Below are positions 27,009-36,199 of a stretch of DNA of 64,000 nucleotides, piece after piece. Location of the stretch: NCBI GenBank assembly GCA_007121535.1, contig SKKK01000148.1, positions 1-64,000 of the forward strand. The letters run 5' to 3'. The notes under the pieces were generated by a model, which made no database searches, was not told the DNA's origin, and saw nothing but the letters and a program-made list of their open reading frames with translations. The stretch's first letter is position 1; the number at the start of each line of letters is the position of its first letter. The position numbers were made by a program, and so were the translations under genes. The stretch is from Planctomycetaceae bacterium (GTDB taxonomy: Bacteria; Planctomycetota; Planctomycetia; Pirellulales; Pirellulaceae).

Positions 27009-27866
27009 ATGGACGCGAGCCCCGAAGCCCCCTCGATCATCCGCTGGCCTCAGACCGGCGAAGTGATCGAGCACGGTCCGAATCGATACCTGATCGGTGA
27101 AGGCCTGGGCCGCGGCAGCTACGGAGCCACCTATGCCTGTACCGATCAGTGGAGCAACGCACTGGTCGTCAAGGTGCTGGTGCCGAACCGACAAACGTAC
27201 GAACAGGTTCGCGTGAACTGGCAACGCGAGATCACGTCGCTGCTGACGCTCCGACACCCCAACATCACCTACGTCTACGACGCTTTCGAGCTGTCCCATA
27301 CGTTTCACATCGTCATGGAACGCTGCGGCGGCAGCGTGACCGAACTGTTCTCCTTGCCCGACTATGATGGCGACGATTGGCTGCTGCCCATCGCCCGCTG
27401 CGTGCTGCAGGCGATCGGATACATGCACGATCACGGCTACGTGCACAAGGACATTCATCTGCGCAACGTCTTTTGGACGTACGTCCGCAACGAGTTGATG
27501 CCGCACCACAGTCAATCGGTCACTTTCAAGATCGGTGATTTGGGCGTCAGTCGGCTGGAAGGGGAACTTCGCGACGATCGGCCCACCATTCCCTGGATGG
27601 TAGCCCCGGAAGTTTTGGACCCCGAGCGTTTTGGCCCCGCCGGAAGACAGACCGACATTTACCATGCCGGACTCGTGCTGCTGGCGATCGCCATGGGAAT
27701 CGAACCGTCGTTTACCGCCGAGGAAATCCAGAATGCGGTACCACAGAAGACGGCCGAGCAGTTGCCCCCGCCGATCGGACCGGCAATCGGCTGGGCATTG
27801 CAGCCCCACGTCGACCAACGCAAGCTGACCGCATTCGACTTCTGGCGCTCGCTGTCGTTGCGCTGA
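27009..27866 (+). CDS. Small soluble protein kinase with atypical active-site motifs
   Basis: 285 residues, one kinase domain with no transmembrane helix. Glycine loop GEGLGRGSYGATYA (~30-43), VVK lysine at 55, catalytic loop VHKDIHLRNVF (Asp148; HKD instead of HRD, and HxxN kept), DLG instead of DFG (Asp177), and an APEVL segment after VSRLEG. All key catalytic residues (K, D, N, D) are there, so activity is plausible despite the K and L replacements. Position 54 bp after the phosphoesterase suggests the same operon, followed by a decayed propeller gene. Confidence 0.75.
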   Translation: MDASPEAPSIIRWPQTGEVIEHGPNRYLIGEGLGRGSYGATYACTDQWSNALVVKVLVPNRQTYEQVRVNWQREITSLLTLRHPNITYVYDAFELSHTFHIVMERCGGSVTELFSLPDYDGDDWLLPIARCVLQAIGYMHDHGYVHKDIHLRNVFWTYVRNELMPHHSQSVTFKIGDLGVSRLEGELRDDRPTIPWMVAPEVLDPERFGPAGRQTDIYHAGLVLLAIAMGIEPSFTAEEIQNAVPQKTAEQLPPPIGPAIGWALQPHVDQRKLTAFDFWRSLSLR

Positions 27867-27871
27867 ACCGC

Positions 27872-28427
27872 ATGACTCGTCACCCGAAGCGTACGTTCCC
27901 GGCTCGGCGCGAGCGCGCCGACATCGCCAGCCGCAAATTCGAGCAACGCGTCGAAGTCGGCGTGCGCATCCACGGAGTCTGCGCATCGGAAGAACGAGTT
28001 TTCGCCGCCTGCGCCGATGGTCTGGTTCGCGTCTTTGACGTCGACCTGTCGCCGCTGGGCCAATGGTCCGCGCCCGCCCCGGGCGAAATGGCCCTCGACG
28101 GCAGCGGAAACTTGTGGATCATCGATTCCGCCGACCGCGTCGTGCGTCGATTTACGCCGGGGAAAGCCGCTGCCGCAGGTCGTGCGATTCCCCGAGAACG
28201 TCGTGGTGCTGGACAAACGCGATAGCACCCAGCTCGGTCACTTCCAGCCGACCGGCACTCGCACCGGCGACGTGCCGATGGACGCCTTGCAAGACATCGT
28301 CCACAGCATCAACGCCTTCCGCCGCGCCGACGGCGAGTACCTCATCTTCATCGAAGACGACGGCTACACAAAAAACATGCTGTACCGTTGGAGACCTGAA
28401 GATACCTCATCACGAGCCGGTACATGA
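27872..28427 (+). pseudogene. Frameshifted NHL/beta-propeller protein remnant
   Basis: The first frame (27872 on) reads VEVGVRIHGVCASEERVFAA, then GEMALDGSGNLWIIDSADRV, a typical NHL-repeat pattern. At ~28160 it turns into Ala/Arg nonsense, and the next frame takes over with GKPLPQVVRFPENVVVLDK and later FRRADGEYLIFIEDDGY. A single-base shift near 28158-28162 therefore breaks the gene. The second part ends at 28427 after only two blades; complete relatives have several more. Probably a fossil of a secreted propeller protein. Confidence 0.55.
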
Positions 28428-28525
28428 TCCGCAGAATGGCATCGAGCGGATGGCGACAAAGGGATGGTTCGACGCGTGTGGCTATGTCCCTTCGATGAAA
28501 CGCGGTACGGATTCATCGTCCGATC

Positions 28526-29983
28526 CTAGGTTAACACGGGGCAGGTATCGAACCACTGGCGGCCTTGGCGTTGCATCCAGGAGGTCGCGTCGACGGGGCC
28601 CCAGTTTCCCGGTTCGTAGGTGGCCAGCGGCGGATCGTCGGACGTGTCCCAGACGGTTTGGATCGGGTCGATCAGACGCCACGAGGCTTCGACTTCGTCG
28701 CTGCGGGCGAACAGACTGGCGTCGCCCAGCATGGCGTCCAGCAGCAGACGTTGATAGGCGTCCGGCAGCTCGCGCGCAAATCGGCCGCGGAAGTTGAAAT
28801 CCAACTCGACCAGTTGCTGCTGCATGCCGGCGTCGGGCACCTTGCTTTGAAAATGCAGTTGGATGCCTTCGGCGGGCTGAATCTGCAGCACCAGCCGATT
28901 CGCCTGGTGGTGGTCCGACGTACCGTTGCCAAAGATCATGTGCGGTGGCGGCCGGAACTGGATCACGATCTGGGTGGTCCGGCAGGACATGGCCTTGCCG
29001 GACCGCAGATAGAACGGGACGCCTTGCCAACGCCAATTATCCACGTGCATGGTGATCGCGCCGAACGTGGCCGTACGGCTTTCGGGCCGCACACCGGGTT
29101 CGTCCCGGTACCCGCGATATTGCCCGCGAAGCGTCCAGCGATCGATTTGGTCCTGCTCCAAGGGTCGGACGCAACGCAACACTTTCACTTTTTCATCGCG
29201 CACGGCATCCGCATGGAATCGAGCCGGACATTCCATGGCCGTCAGGGTAAATAGTTGCATCAGATGGTTTTGGAACATGTCTCGCAGCACGCCGGCCGTT
29301 TCGTAGAAACCCGCGCGATGGCCGATCGTCACCTCTTCGGCAGCGGTGATCTGCACGTGATCCACGTAATTGCGGTTCCAGATCGGTTCGAAAATCGTGT
29401 TGGCGAATCGCAGCACCAGCAGATTGCTGACCGTCTCTTTGCCCAAATAGTGGTCGATGCGGTAGATCTGCGATTCCGCGAACACTCGATGCACGATATC
29501 ATTCAACTGATGGGCACTGGCCAGATCCGTACCGAACGGTTTTTCGATGACGACTCGCCGTTCCGCGCAATCTTCGCAGGTCATCCCGGCCTGACCCAAG
29601 TTGACGATGACTGGTTCATAGAATCGAGGAGCGGTGGACAGGTAGTAGACCCGCGTCGTCGGTGCTTGCGATTCCAGTTGGTCCAGAAACCGGCCCAGCG
29701 AAACGACATCGTCCGGCTGAGTCACATCTCCGGCGTGATAATAGATCGAGGATGCGAAGTCATCCCACACGCTGCGGTCGAACCGCTGGCCCAAATGCTC
29801 TGCCGTCGAATCGGCCAGTCGATCGCGCCACGCCTCGTGGCTGAACGGCGTGCGGGATGAACCGACGATCCGAGTCCCGGCGGGCAATCGCTGCTTGCGA
29901 TGCAGTTCATACAAGGCCGGGATCAGCTTGCGGCTGGTCAAATCGCCCGACGCTCCGAAAATAATCATCGTGTGATTCATCAT
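28526..29983 (-). CDS. zwf: Glucose-6-phosphate 1-dehydrogenase
   Basis: 485 residues, the usual length for bacterial Zwf. N-terminal NADP-binding motif GASGDLTSRKLIPAL, EKPFGTDL (147-154) and the substrate-binding RIDHYLGKE (175-183) are intact. It oxidises glucose-6-phosphate to 6-phosphogluconolactone with NADP+, feeding the oxidative pentose-phosphate branch. Two adjacent ATG codons are at the start (MMNHTMIIFG). It is not flanked by pgl or gnd and appears to be transcribed alone. Cytoplasmic. Confidence 0.95.
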   Translation of the reverse strand: MMNHTMIIFGASGDLTSRKLIPALYELHRKQRLPAGTRIVGSSRTPFSHEAWRDRLADSTAEHLGQRFDRSVWDDFASSIYYHAGDVTQPDDVVSLGRFLDQLESQAPTTRVYYLSTAPRFYEPVIVNLGQAGMTCEDCAERRVVIEKPFGTDLASAHQLNDIVHRVFAESQIYRIDHYLGKETVSNLLVLRFANTIFEPIWNRNYVDHVQITAAEEVTIGHRAGFYETAGVLRDMFQNHLMQLFTLTAMECPARFHADAVRDEKVKVLRCVRPLEQDQIDRWTLRGQYRGYRDEPGVRPESRTATFGAITMHVDNWRWQGVPFYLRSGKAMSCRTTQIVIQFRPPPHMIFGNGTSDHHQANRLVLQIQPAEGIQLHFQSKVPDAGMQQQLVELDFNFRGRFARELPDAYQRLLLDAMLGDASLFARSDEVEASWRLIDPIQTVWDTSDDPPLATYEPGNWGPVDATSWMQRQGRQWFDTCPVLT

Positions 29984-30169
29984 CTCTCTCGTCTGACATG
30001 AACGTGTTCAGCAACCCTCTTCCGTCCGATCGCATGCGGGACAGATGCGTCATTGTATCGCGAACCCTCTTGGCCGACGATGGCACGCGTGGAATGGGTG
30101 ACTTGACCGGTGTTCGTTTCTGCCTGATACTAAGCATACGACCAGGTATTTCTTGGTGGAATCGGGCGA

Positions 30170-30300
30170 AAGGGGTCGGGAGTCGTTTTCGGGTGCTGCG
30201 TTTCTCATGTGGCCCCCGAGCGCCGAGCGGTGGTCCCGTCGGGTCCCGCTCGGCGCTCGGGACCCACACGATCGTTGGCCCAAAGCGACTCCCGACCCCC
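30170..30300. mobile_element. MITE-like element, family 3 (copy a)
   Basis: 131 bp with ends AGGGGTCGGGAGTCG and CGACTCCCGACCCCC as inverted repeats, and a central palindrome GAGCGCCGAGCG...CGCTCGGCGCTCG. Related copies lie at 45252-45381 (same length, near identical layout), 32026-32107 (partial) and 54329-54397 (short form). It is non-coding and lies between zwf and the sulfatase. Confidence 0.75.
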
Positions 30301-30354
30301 TTGCGTCCCCATGTGCAAGGCAACCTTAGCACCATTCGGGAAACAACTGATCGG

Positions 30355-30440
30355 AATGGCGCTAGCCACCGGCTTGAGCGGCACGGCGCTAGCCGCCGGT
30401 TCCCACGAAGACCGGAGGCTAGCGCCTTGCCGCTCACACG
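30355..30440. repeat. Partial family-1 palindromic repeat (copy b)
   Basis: Contains GGCGCTAGCCACCGGC and GAGCGGCACGGCGCTAGCCG followed by GGAGGCTAGCGCCTTGCCGC, i.e. the inner palindrome of the family-1 element without the GCGTTGTCCAGG outer ends. Confidence 0.65.
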
Positions 30441-30523
30441 AGTTCCTGGCCGGGTACTATGAAGGGATACATGATCGCCGTTAAGACAAGGCGGGGATGC
30501 GTGAAGAAAACGAGGGTGTTTTG

Positions 30524-31948
30524 ATGAGGTACCGAAGAATGACCGTATTGACAACCAGTTCTTGCTCCCATCGTCTTCCACGGTTTTTGACGGTGATGTG
30601 TGTGCTTGCTGCGTTGCTGGCGTTAGTTGCAGGGAAGAAGGGGCCGATGAGTTTCGCCGTCGAGCGGCCAACGGATCGAGGCCCCAACTTCTTGCTGATT
30701 TTCACCGATGACCAAGGTTACAGCGACGTTTCGACGTATCTGCCGACCGACGTTCAGACGCCGCATATCGATCGGATCGCCACCGAAGGCATGCTGTTTA
30801 CCACCATGCGAGCCAACTGTACGGTCTGCTCGCCTTCGCGCGCGGCGCTATTGACCGGTCGTTACGCGGACCGAGTCGGCGTGCCGGGTGTGATCCGCAC
30901 GCACCCCGAGAACTCCTGGGGTTTTTTCGCGCCTTCGGTTCCGACGCTGGCCGATGAGTTGAAACAAGTCGGGTATCACACGGCGATCGTCGGAAAATGG
31001 CACCTGGGCCTCGAATCCCCCAATACGCCGAACGAGCGGGGGTTCGATTTCTTCCATGGGTTCCTGGGCGACATGATGGACAGCTATACGACGCATCTGC
31101 GCCATGGAAACAACTACATGCGCCGCGATGGACAGGTCATCGAGCCGCAGGGGCATGCCACCGATCTGTTCACCGACTGGGCGATCGACTACGTGCGCCA
31201 GCGGGCTCGTCAGCCGGATCAACCGTTCTTTCTTTATCTGGCTTACAACGCGCCTCATTTCCCGATCGAACCGCCGGAAGATTGGCTCGAGCGTATCCGG
31301 CAGCGTGATCCCCAGTTGCCGGAGAAGCGGGCGCTGAACGTGGCTTTTGTCGAGCACCTGGATGACCGGATTGGCCGCGTGTTGGCCGCTTTGGACGAGA
31401 CGGGACTGGCTGACAACACGATGGTCGTCTTCACCTGTGACAATGGTGGTTCGCTACCCCACGCTCAAAACAACGATCCGTGGCGCGATGGGAAGCAGAG
31501 TCACTATGATGGCGGGCTCCGCGTCCCGTTTATGGCTCGATGGCCCGAGCGTATCGCGGCCGGGTCGCGCAGCGATTACGCCGGTTTGATTTTCGATTTG
31601 TTCCCCACCTTCCTGGAACTGGCGGGCGCACCGCTGTGCGAGGATCTGGATGCGGTCAGTCTCGTTCCGATCCTGGACGGCGGGACAATCGACGAGGCTC
31701 GCGAGCTGTATTTTGTGCGGCGCGAGGGCGGGCCAGCCTATGGCGGCAAAAGTTACGAGGCGTTGATCCGCGGCGAATGGAAGTTGTTGCAGAACGACCC
31801 TTACAGCCCGCTGGAACTGTACAATTTGCAGGACGACCCGCAGGAGCAAAACAATCTGGCGGCCAAACGGCCGCAGATCGTACGGGAGATGTCTGCCGCG
31901 TTGCGGCGGCACATCCAGCGCGGCGGCTCTGTGCCCTGGCAACCGTGA
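30524..31948 (+). CDS. Formylglycine-dependent sulfatase, secreted
   Basis: 474 residues. An N-terminal hydrophobic segment (FLTVMCVLAALLALVAG) exports the protein. Motif FTDDQGYSD binds Ca2+ through the Asp pair. CSPSRAALLTGR (Cys ~102) is the C-x-P-S-R site that anaerobic- or FGE-type maturation converts to formylglycine. GKWHLG, HFP and FTCDNGG are the further active-site segments. This is the S1 arylsulfatase family, removing sulfate esters from polysaccharides. No FGE or anaerobic maturase is in the window. Start 30524 is preferred because GAGGG lies seven bases upstream; ATG at 30497 is the alternative. Confidence 0.9.
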   Translation: MRYRRMTVLTTSSCSHRLPRFLTVMCVLAALLALVAGKKGPMSFAVERPTDRGPNFLLIFTDDQGYSDVSTYLPTDVQTPHIDRIATEGMLFTTMRANCTVCSPSRAALLTGRYADRVGVPGVIRTHPENSWGFFAPSVPTLADELKQVGYHTAIVGKWHLGLESPNTPNERGFDFFHGFLGDMMDSYTTHLRHGNNYMRRDGQVIEPQGHATDLFTDWAIDYVRQRARQPDQPFFLYLAYNAPHFPIEPPEDWLERIRQRDPQLPEKRALNVAFVEHLDDRIGRVLAALDETGLADNTMVVFTCDNGGSLPHAQNNDPWRDGKQSHYDGGLRVPFMARWPERIAAGSRSDYAGLIFDLFPTFLELAGAPLCEDLDAVSLVPILDGGTIDEARELYFVRREGGPAYGGKSYEALIRGEWKLLQNDPYSPLELYNLQDDPQEQNNLAAKRPQIVREMSAALRRHIQRGGSVPWQP

Positions 31949-32025
31949 TTTTCGTGAGTGTTTGCGGAATTGGGTTCCTCGGGCATGAGATACGGTTTGT
32001 TTCGTAACAAGTCGTGCTCGTGATC

Positions 32026-32107
32026 GGATCCGACGGGACCCCCGCTCGGCGCTCGGCGGCCACATGGGAAGCGGGTTACCTGAAAACGACTCCCGACCCC
32101 TTTCCCC
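32026..32107. repeat. Partial family-3 repeat (copy b)
   Basis: Reads GATCCGACGGGACCCCCGCT then CGGCGCTCGGCGGCCACATG and ends AAAACGACTCCCGACCCC, matching one half of the family-3 element in inverse order. Located at the 3' ends of the convergent sulfatase and GTPase genes. Confidence 0.6.
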
Positions 32108-32126
32108 CGATTCGAGAAGAAAGAGG

Positions 32127-33995
32127 TCATGAGGGCGAAGCGACTGAAGGGCCAGTTTCCGGCAGAGGGCTCCTGACATTTTGCTCCAGGCTGGGGCGGA
32201 CGGTCGAGGCTGAGGGGATTTCTTGATCCAGCTCGCGACGCAACTGGTTCAGCGTCGATCGCAGCGACGTGGTCTCGCGCAGAAACTCGCTCAATCGCTC
32301 ACGAACGGTCCGCACCGGGGTGGTCGCCAGGGGATGTTGCACGCTGTCGACCAGCGTGCGAGGCTCGAGCGCCGCACATGCGCGACGCATGCGCCAGGCC
32401 AGCAGCAGGTAGCCGGGCAACAGGCTGACCAGCAGCAGCGAAATCGCCATGCCGTAGAAGGCCGCCGGTAGGTATTCGGCCTCCAGCCAGGCTTTGCCGA
32501 TCCGGAACAGGGCGTGCGCGGCAAAAGCGGTCGGGATGATGTTGGTCACCACGGCCAGCGGCCACGGCCCGACCTGCTTAGCCGTCTGCTGGCCCAGGTT
32601 GTCCAGGTCGGTCTGCAGATGCTCCAGCTCCTGCCCTTCGCCACCTTCCCACAAAGATTGGTACAACCATTGAGGCCAATCCTGCGACTTGCTTTGCCGA
32701 CCGGCGTCCTCTCCATCGGCCGAACCATCGGTCGGATCGATGCTGGTCGTACCGTGCAGCGCCGTAGGGGCGAAGCCGGTCAATTGTTGGTCCTCTAAGA
32801 ACCTTTGGGCGTCGGCTTGGATGCTGCGGATTTCTTCACGGTATTTCGGCCCCATCGCGGTCAGGATACGTTGCAGCGGCACCATGCCTCGCAACATGGC
32901 ATGCAGGACCGACACTCCGGCTCGCGCCAATCCGATCAGGTTCCAACGGCCCAACCCCAGACGGGCGACATGGAACGAGGCGTTCAGTGCCGAGACGCGC
33001 GCTCGCAACCACACCGCCAGCCCCATCAACCAACCAATCCGCTCGCCCAGATAACGCCAAGCCAACTCGCGAACCACCATCCGAAAAGCGTGTCGAGCCA
33101 AAGGCTGGTCCAGGCTGTCGCGGTAGACCTGCCGGATGCGATCGTTCAACTGGGCTTCGTATGCGATCACCGTCTCCAGCCGCTGGTGCAAGGCTTCGAC
33201 CACCTGGTCGGACAATGCATGCGACGTGTAACCCAAGAACCCGTCGGCCCGAAGTTTCTCCACGCTTTCCACCAGGCGGGTATTGAACAACGACTGACGC
33301 ATCCGTGAAAAGTCGTATCGTCCCTGATCCGTCGCACTGACCACGAAGCGCACCCCGTCATGCGGCTCGAATCCCAGATCCCGCAGACGGCCATCGAAAT
33401 CGGCACGCACCTGGTCGATCACTCGCGGCACCTGATCGGCCTTGTTCAGCACGAAGTACCAGCGTTTCAACGAGGCCCAGGCGAGCAGTTCCTGATGCAC
33501 CTGGAATTCCGAGCGACGGTCCGGCATGGTCACGTACACCACGATATCCGCCCGGCGCACGATCGCTCGGGTGACGTGCCAGTTCTCGCGCAACGCACCG
33601 TCGATATCGGGAGTGTCGATCAGCGCGATGCCGCCCAGATCGACCTCGATGTATTGAGGGTCCAACTCGGCAGGCAGATTCAACAAGGGACGATCTTGAG
33701 CCGACACGGCGACAAACGGCTTCTGGGTGAAACAGCGTACGTCGTCCGAGGTGGGACTGGCCTGGGACCGCCCGATCAAGGCATTGAAAAGGGCGCTCTT
33801 GCCAACCCCCGTCCCGCCCAGCAAGACGACTCGCACCACCGGGACCGTCGGGTCATCGCTCTCCAGACGCCGCAGCGCCTCGCCCAAGCGCAGCGACATC
33901 CGCATCGCCGCGTCCAAGCTGCCGGCGCGTTGAGCCATCCCATCGAGCCGCTCGACTCGCTGGACGAATCCGGGAAGAAATGTGGCCTTGCTCAC
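32127..33995 (-). CDS. Membrane-associated GTPase (dynamin/Era-like), second of a coupled pair
   Basis: 622 residues. G1 GGTGVGKSALFNAL (~60), G3 DTPDIDG, G4 VLNKADQ and G5 VSATDQ are all intact, so it should bind and hydrolyse GTP. A long helical middle (~260-440) follows, then a Ser/Gly/Asp-rich linker and two hydrophobic helices near residues 490-550 (ISLLLVSLLPGYLLLAW), and a coiled-coil tail (LREL-x-TTSLRSTLNQLRREL). The layout recalls bacterial dynamin-like GTPases. The start is taken as the GTG at 33995, which overlaps the stop of the upstream GTPase as GTGA, a tight translational coupling. The frame is open further upstream only inside the other gene. Confidence 0.75.
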   Translation of the reverse strand: MSKATFLPGFVQRVERLDGMAQRAGSLDAAMRMSLRLGEALRRLESDDPTVPVVRVVLLGGTGVGKSALFNALIGRSQASPTSDDVRCFTQKPFVAVSAQDRPLLNLPAELDPQYIEVDLGGIALIDTPDIDGALRENWHVTRAIVRRADIVVYVTMPDRRSEFQVHQELLAWASLKRWYFVLNKADQVPRVIDQVRADFDGRLRDLGFEPHDGVRFVVSATDQGRYDFSRMRQSLFNTRLVESVEKLRADGFLGYTSHALSDQVVEALHQRLETVIAYEAQLNDRIRQVYRDSLDQPLARHAFRMVVRELAWRYLGERIGWLMGLAVWLRARVSALNASFHVARLGLGRWNLIGLARAGVSVLHAMLRGMVPLQRILTAMGPKYREEIRSIQADAQRFLEDQQLTGFAPTALHGTTSIDPTDGSADGEDAGRQSKSQDWPQWLYQSLWEGGEGQELEHLQTDLDNLGQQTAKQVGPWPLAVVTNIIPTAFAAHALFRIGKAWLEAEYLPAAFYGMAISLLLVSLLPGYLLLAWRMRRACAALEPRTLVDSVQHPLATTPVRTVRERLSEFLRETTSLRSTLNQLRRELDQEIPSASTVRPSLEQNVRSPLPETGPSVASPS

Positions 33996-35851
33996 CGGTG
34001 AACCCCCAAATGTTTCGCCAATTCGGTCAACTCGGCACAAGCCGCCGCACAGCTATCGATGGTCGCTTCGTCCAATCGCTCCAGGCAGCAGTGCCACGAT
34101 TCGAATAACGGGCCGACGAAATGCGTCTGCAGGTGATCGGCCAGCTCCTGACGACGCTGATCCCGCCACGTGTCGTAAGCCTGTTCTGCGATCCGCTTCA
34201 ATCGCAAATGGTCGAAACGATCCAGAATCCGGCCGGCCACGACGCTGCCGGCCCCCGCCATTGCCGGCAATCCCAATGTACCGACGATGCCACCCGTGGT
34301 GCCTAGATCGATAACGATTGCGGCGGCCCCGGCTGCCATCATGACATCGCCCGAGATCACCAAAAGATGCGCCAGCCAGCGATTCTCTTGACACCACTGA
34401 GCCAGCGCCAGGCGGACCACCTGTTCCCAGTCCTTGGTTGGGGGAGGCAACGGTTGTTCCAAGAACGCGTCTCGCACGGCACCGCAACGGACGTGGTCCA
34501 AAATCCCGCCGGGGACCGCCTGTTGGGGATACAAGGACCGAAAACGGTCGATCAGCCGCTCGGCGAATTCATGCAGCCGGTCGCGTTCCAGATCGGGACG
34601 TTGTCGCACCTCGTCCGGATCCGGATTCTCTAACAACCAGCCCATCAGCCGGCGCACGGCCGCTTTGCTCTGTCGAGCCATCAGTGCGATCGGATAGCGA
34701 ACCAGGCGTGCCGACCAGTGGAGATTCTTTCGCGACACGTCGATTGCCAATTCGACCAAACGGCCGGCCGGGAATTGGCTGGCAGCCACCGTCCCAGCCG
34801 TCGTCTGCACCTCTTCCGCCACGCGCTGCAGGGCTTGCTGGCAGGCTGTGCGGCGCGAGCGCGCCAGATCCAGCAGATCGCGGCATCCGGCGATCGCCTG
34901 GTCCGTGGACTCCAGCAAACCGGTCAAAACGATCCGCACCGCATCCTGGCCCCGCAAGAGGGAATCCAACGGCGGCGCCGTCGATCGCAAAGGGACAATG
35001 TCCGACAATTGCGGCTCGTCGCTCAGCGGGCTGCTGTAGGCATCGCAACCGGCCAGGAATGCGTGCAACGTCCGGCCGTCATTTCGAGATTGCCGGAACG
35101 ATTCGAAACGCTGGACGGTCTCCAGCAGATCCTTCCATTTGGCCGCTGCGGCCGCAGGGGTGGTTTTCGTAAACAGGTAGACCAGAAACCCCGCTTTGCG
35201 GCAACAGCGGGCCAGTTCGCTGACCACGCGGTCGTCCTTGTAACCATCGCCGAAAACCACGAACACCACCACCTCGGCGCGATCCAGCATCCGATCCGCC
35301 TTGTCCCAATTCGCTTTTTCCACCGTGTTGAAATCCGGGACATCCACCAGGATCAACGGCAGCGATTCAGCAGGATTGCGGTCGGCATAGGTGACGTACA
35401 GCAAGCGATTGGCATCAGTGCCCGGCTGGCACAGTTCGTCCATGTGCTGCAGCGGCTGCAAAACGAATCCCGGGAACAGACGGCCCAGCCGCTGGGGATC
35501 GTTCAAATCCGTCGGGATGGCCATAGCGCAGACGTGCGTCATCGGCCGCAACACGTGCCCGGAGGGTACGTCGACCCCCGTCAATTGGCGAAACCAAGCG
35601 CTTTTGCCAGCACCGCTGGGACCATACAACGTGGCGACCATCATCGGTTCAGCGCCTTGCTGCTGGAACGCCTGGTAGCGCAGTTGCATCGATTGCCATC
35701 CATCCAGGGAGACCTGCTCACCCTGATCGACCAATGCTTGCTCGATGCCCGGAACCTGATCCATCAGCAGTTGGACGCAATCCCGGTAACGCCGAAAGAT
35801 CTCTCGATCCAGTCTTGATGGCAGCGGCTTCGTAGGCAAGTCCTGAATCAT
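33992..35851 (-). CDS. Membrane-associated P-loop GTPase-like protein, first of a coupled pair
   Basis: 619 residues. G1/Walker A YGPSGAGKSAW (76-86), G3 LVDVPDFN, while the G4 position reads LFTKTTP instead of NKxD, so guanine specificity may be weakened or lost. A helical region follows, then a hydrophobic stretch around 510-560 (MMAAGAAAIVIDLG, GTLGLPAMAGAGSVV) that could insert into membrane. Sequence outside the G motifs is unlike its partner. The gene pair is co-translated through a GTGA overlap, so the proteins probably act as a heteromeric unit, as found for paired bacterial dynamins. It is divergent from a small gene with a long leader. Confidence 0.7.
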   Translation of the reverse strand: MIQDLPTKPLPSRLDREIFRRYRDCVQLLMDQVPGIEQALVDQGEQVSLDGWQSMQLRYQAFQQQGAEPMMVATLYGPSGAGKSAWFRQLTGVDVPSGHVLRPMTHVCAMAIPTDLNDPQRLGRLFPGFVLQPLQHMDELCQPGTDANRLLYVTYADRNPAESLPLILVDVPDFNTVEKANWDKADRMLDRAEVVVFVVFGDGYKDDRVVSELARCCRKAGFLVYLFTKTTPAAAAAKWKDLLETVQRFESFRQSRNDGRTLHAFLAGCDAYSSPLSDEPQLSDIVPLRSTAPPLDSLLRGQDAVRIVLTGLLESTDQAIAGCRDLLDLARSRRTACQQALQRVAEEVQTTAGTVAASQFPAGRLVELAIDVSRKNLHWSARLVRYPIALMARQSKAAVRRLMGWLLENPDPDEVRQRPDLERDRLHEFAERLIDRFRSLYPQQAVPGGILDHVRCGAVRDAFLEQPLPPPTKDWEQVVRLALAQWCQENRWLAHLLVISGDVMMAAGAAAIVIDLGTTGGIVGTLGLPAMAGAGSVVAGRILDRFDHLRLKRIAEQAYDTWRDQRRQELADHLQTHFVGPLFESWHCCLERLDEATIDSCAAACAELTELAKHLGVHR

Positions 35852-35877
35852 CAGCGGTCACTTGTAAAGACATCGAT

Positions 35878-35900
35878 GAAAAACTTTGATTATAATTGTG
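35878..35900. promoter_or_regulatory. Possible bidirectional AT-rich promoter
   Basis: In the gap between divergent genes, TTGATTATAATTG contains a TATAAT (35891-35896) that is nearly palindromic and reads as a -10 on both strands. On the minus strand a weak -35 (CTGCCT) lies 17 bases upstream, giving a ~30-base leader for the GTPase gene. On the plus strand no good -35 is seen. Confidence 0.3.
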
Positions 35901-36036
35901 AATCGATGGAAAGGCAGCTAGTTCTGCTGCCTTAAATCGTTTTTCGAACGGATTTGGCCTTGTCTTGAAGCGGGCGTCTCCGATAGTCTAATAGAACCTC
36001 CGAAAAAAGCGCTGAACTTGATGTTCGCCTTTCGCA

Positions 36037-36113
36037 GAGACCCAACCGGTCTCTCACGGCGGCTTGTCCTCTCTCGGGAGCCGCCAGAATCCGGATGAAA
36101 AAGCCGGGATTCG
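36037..36113 (+). promoter_or_regulatory. Run of three hairpins in the leader of the 36.2-kb gene
   Basis: GAGACC/GGTCTC (36037-36053), GGCGGCT/AGCCGCC (36058-36085) and GAATCC/GGATTC (~36087-36113) can fold consecutively within ~80 bases upstream of the small gene at 36200. No U-tract follows, so they do not look like terminators. They could form a structured 5' leader or small RNA. Confidence 0.35.
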
Positions 36114-36199
36114 GTATGCCTAGACCCCGCTCGCGAGCAGACGAGCTGAACGCGAGGCGGCTGAAGATTCAAATTTTACGAACCAAAGGAGTTGAAACC

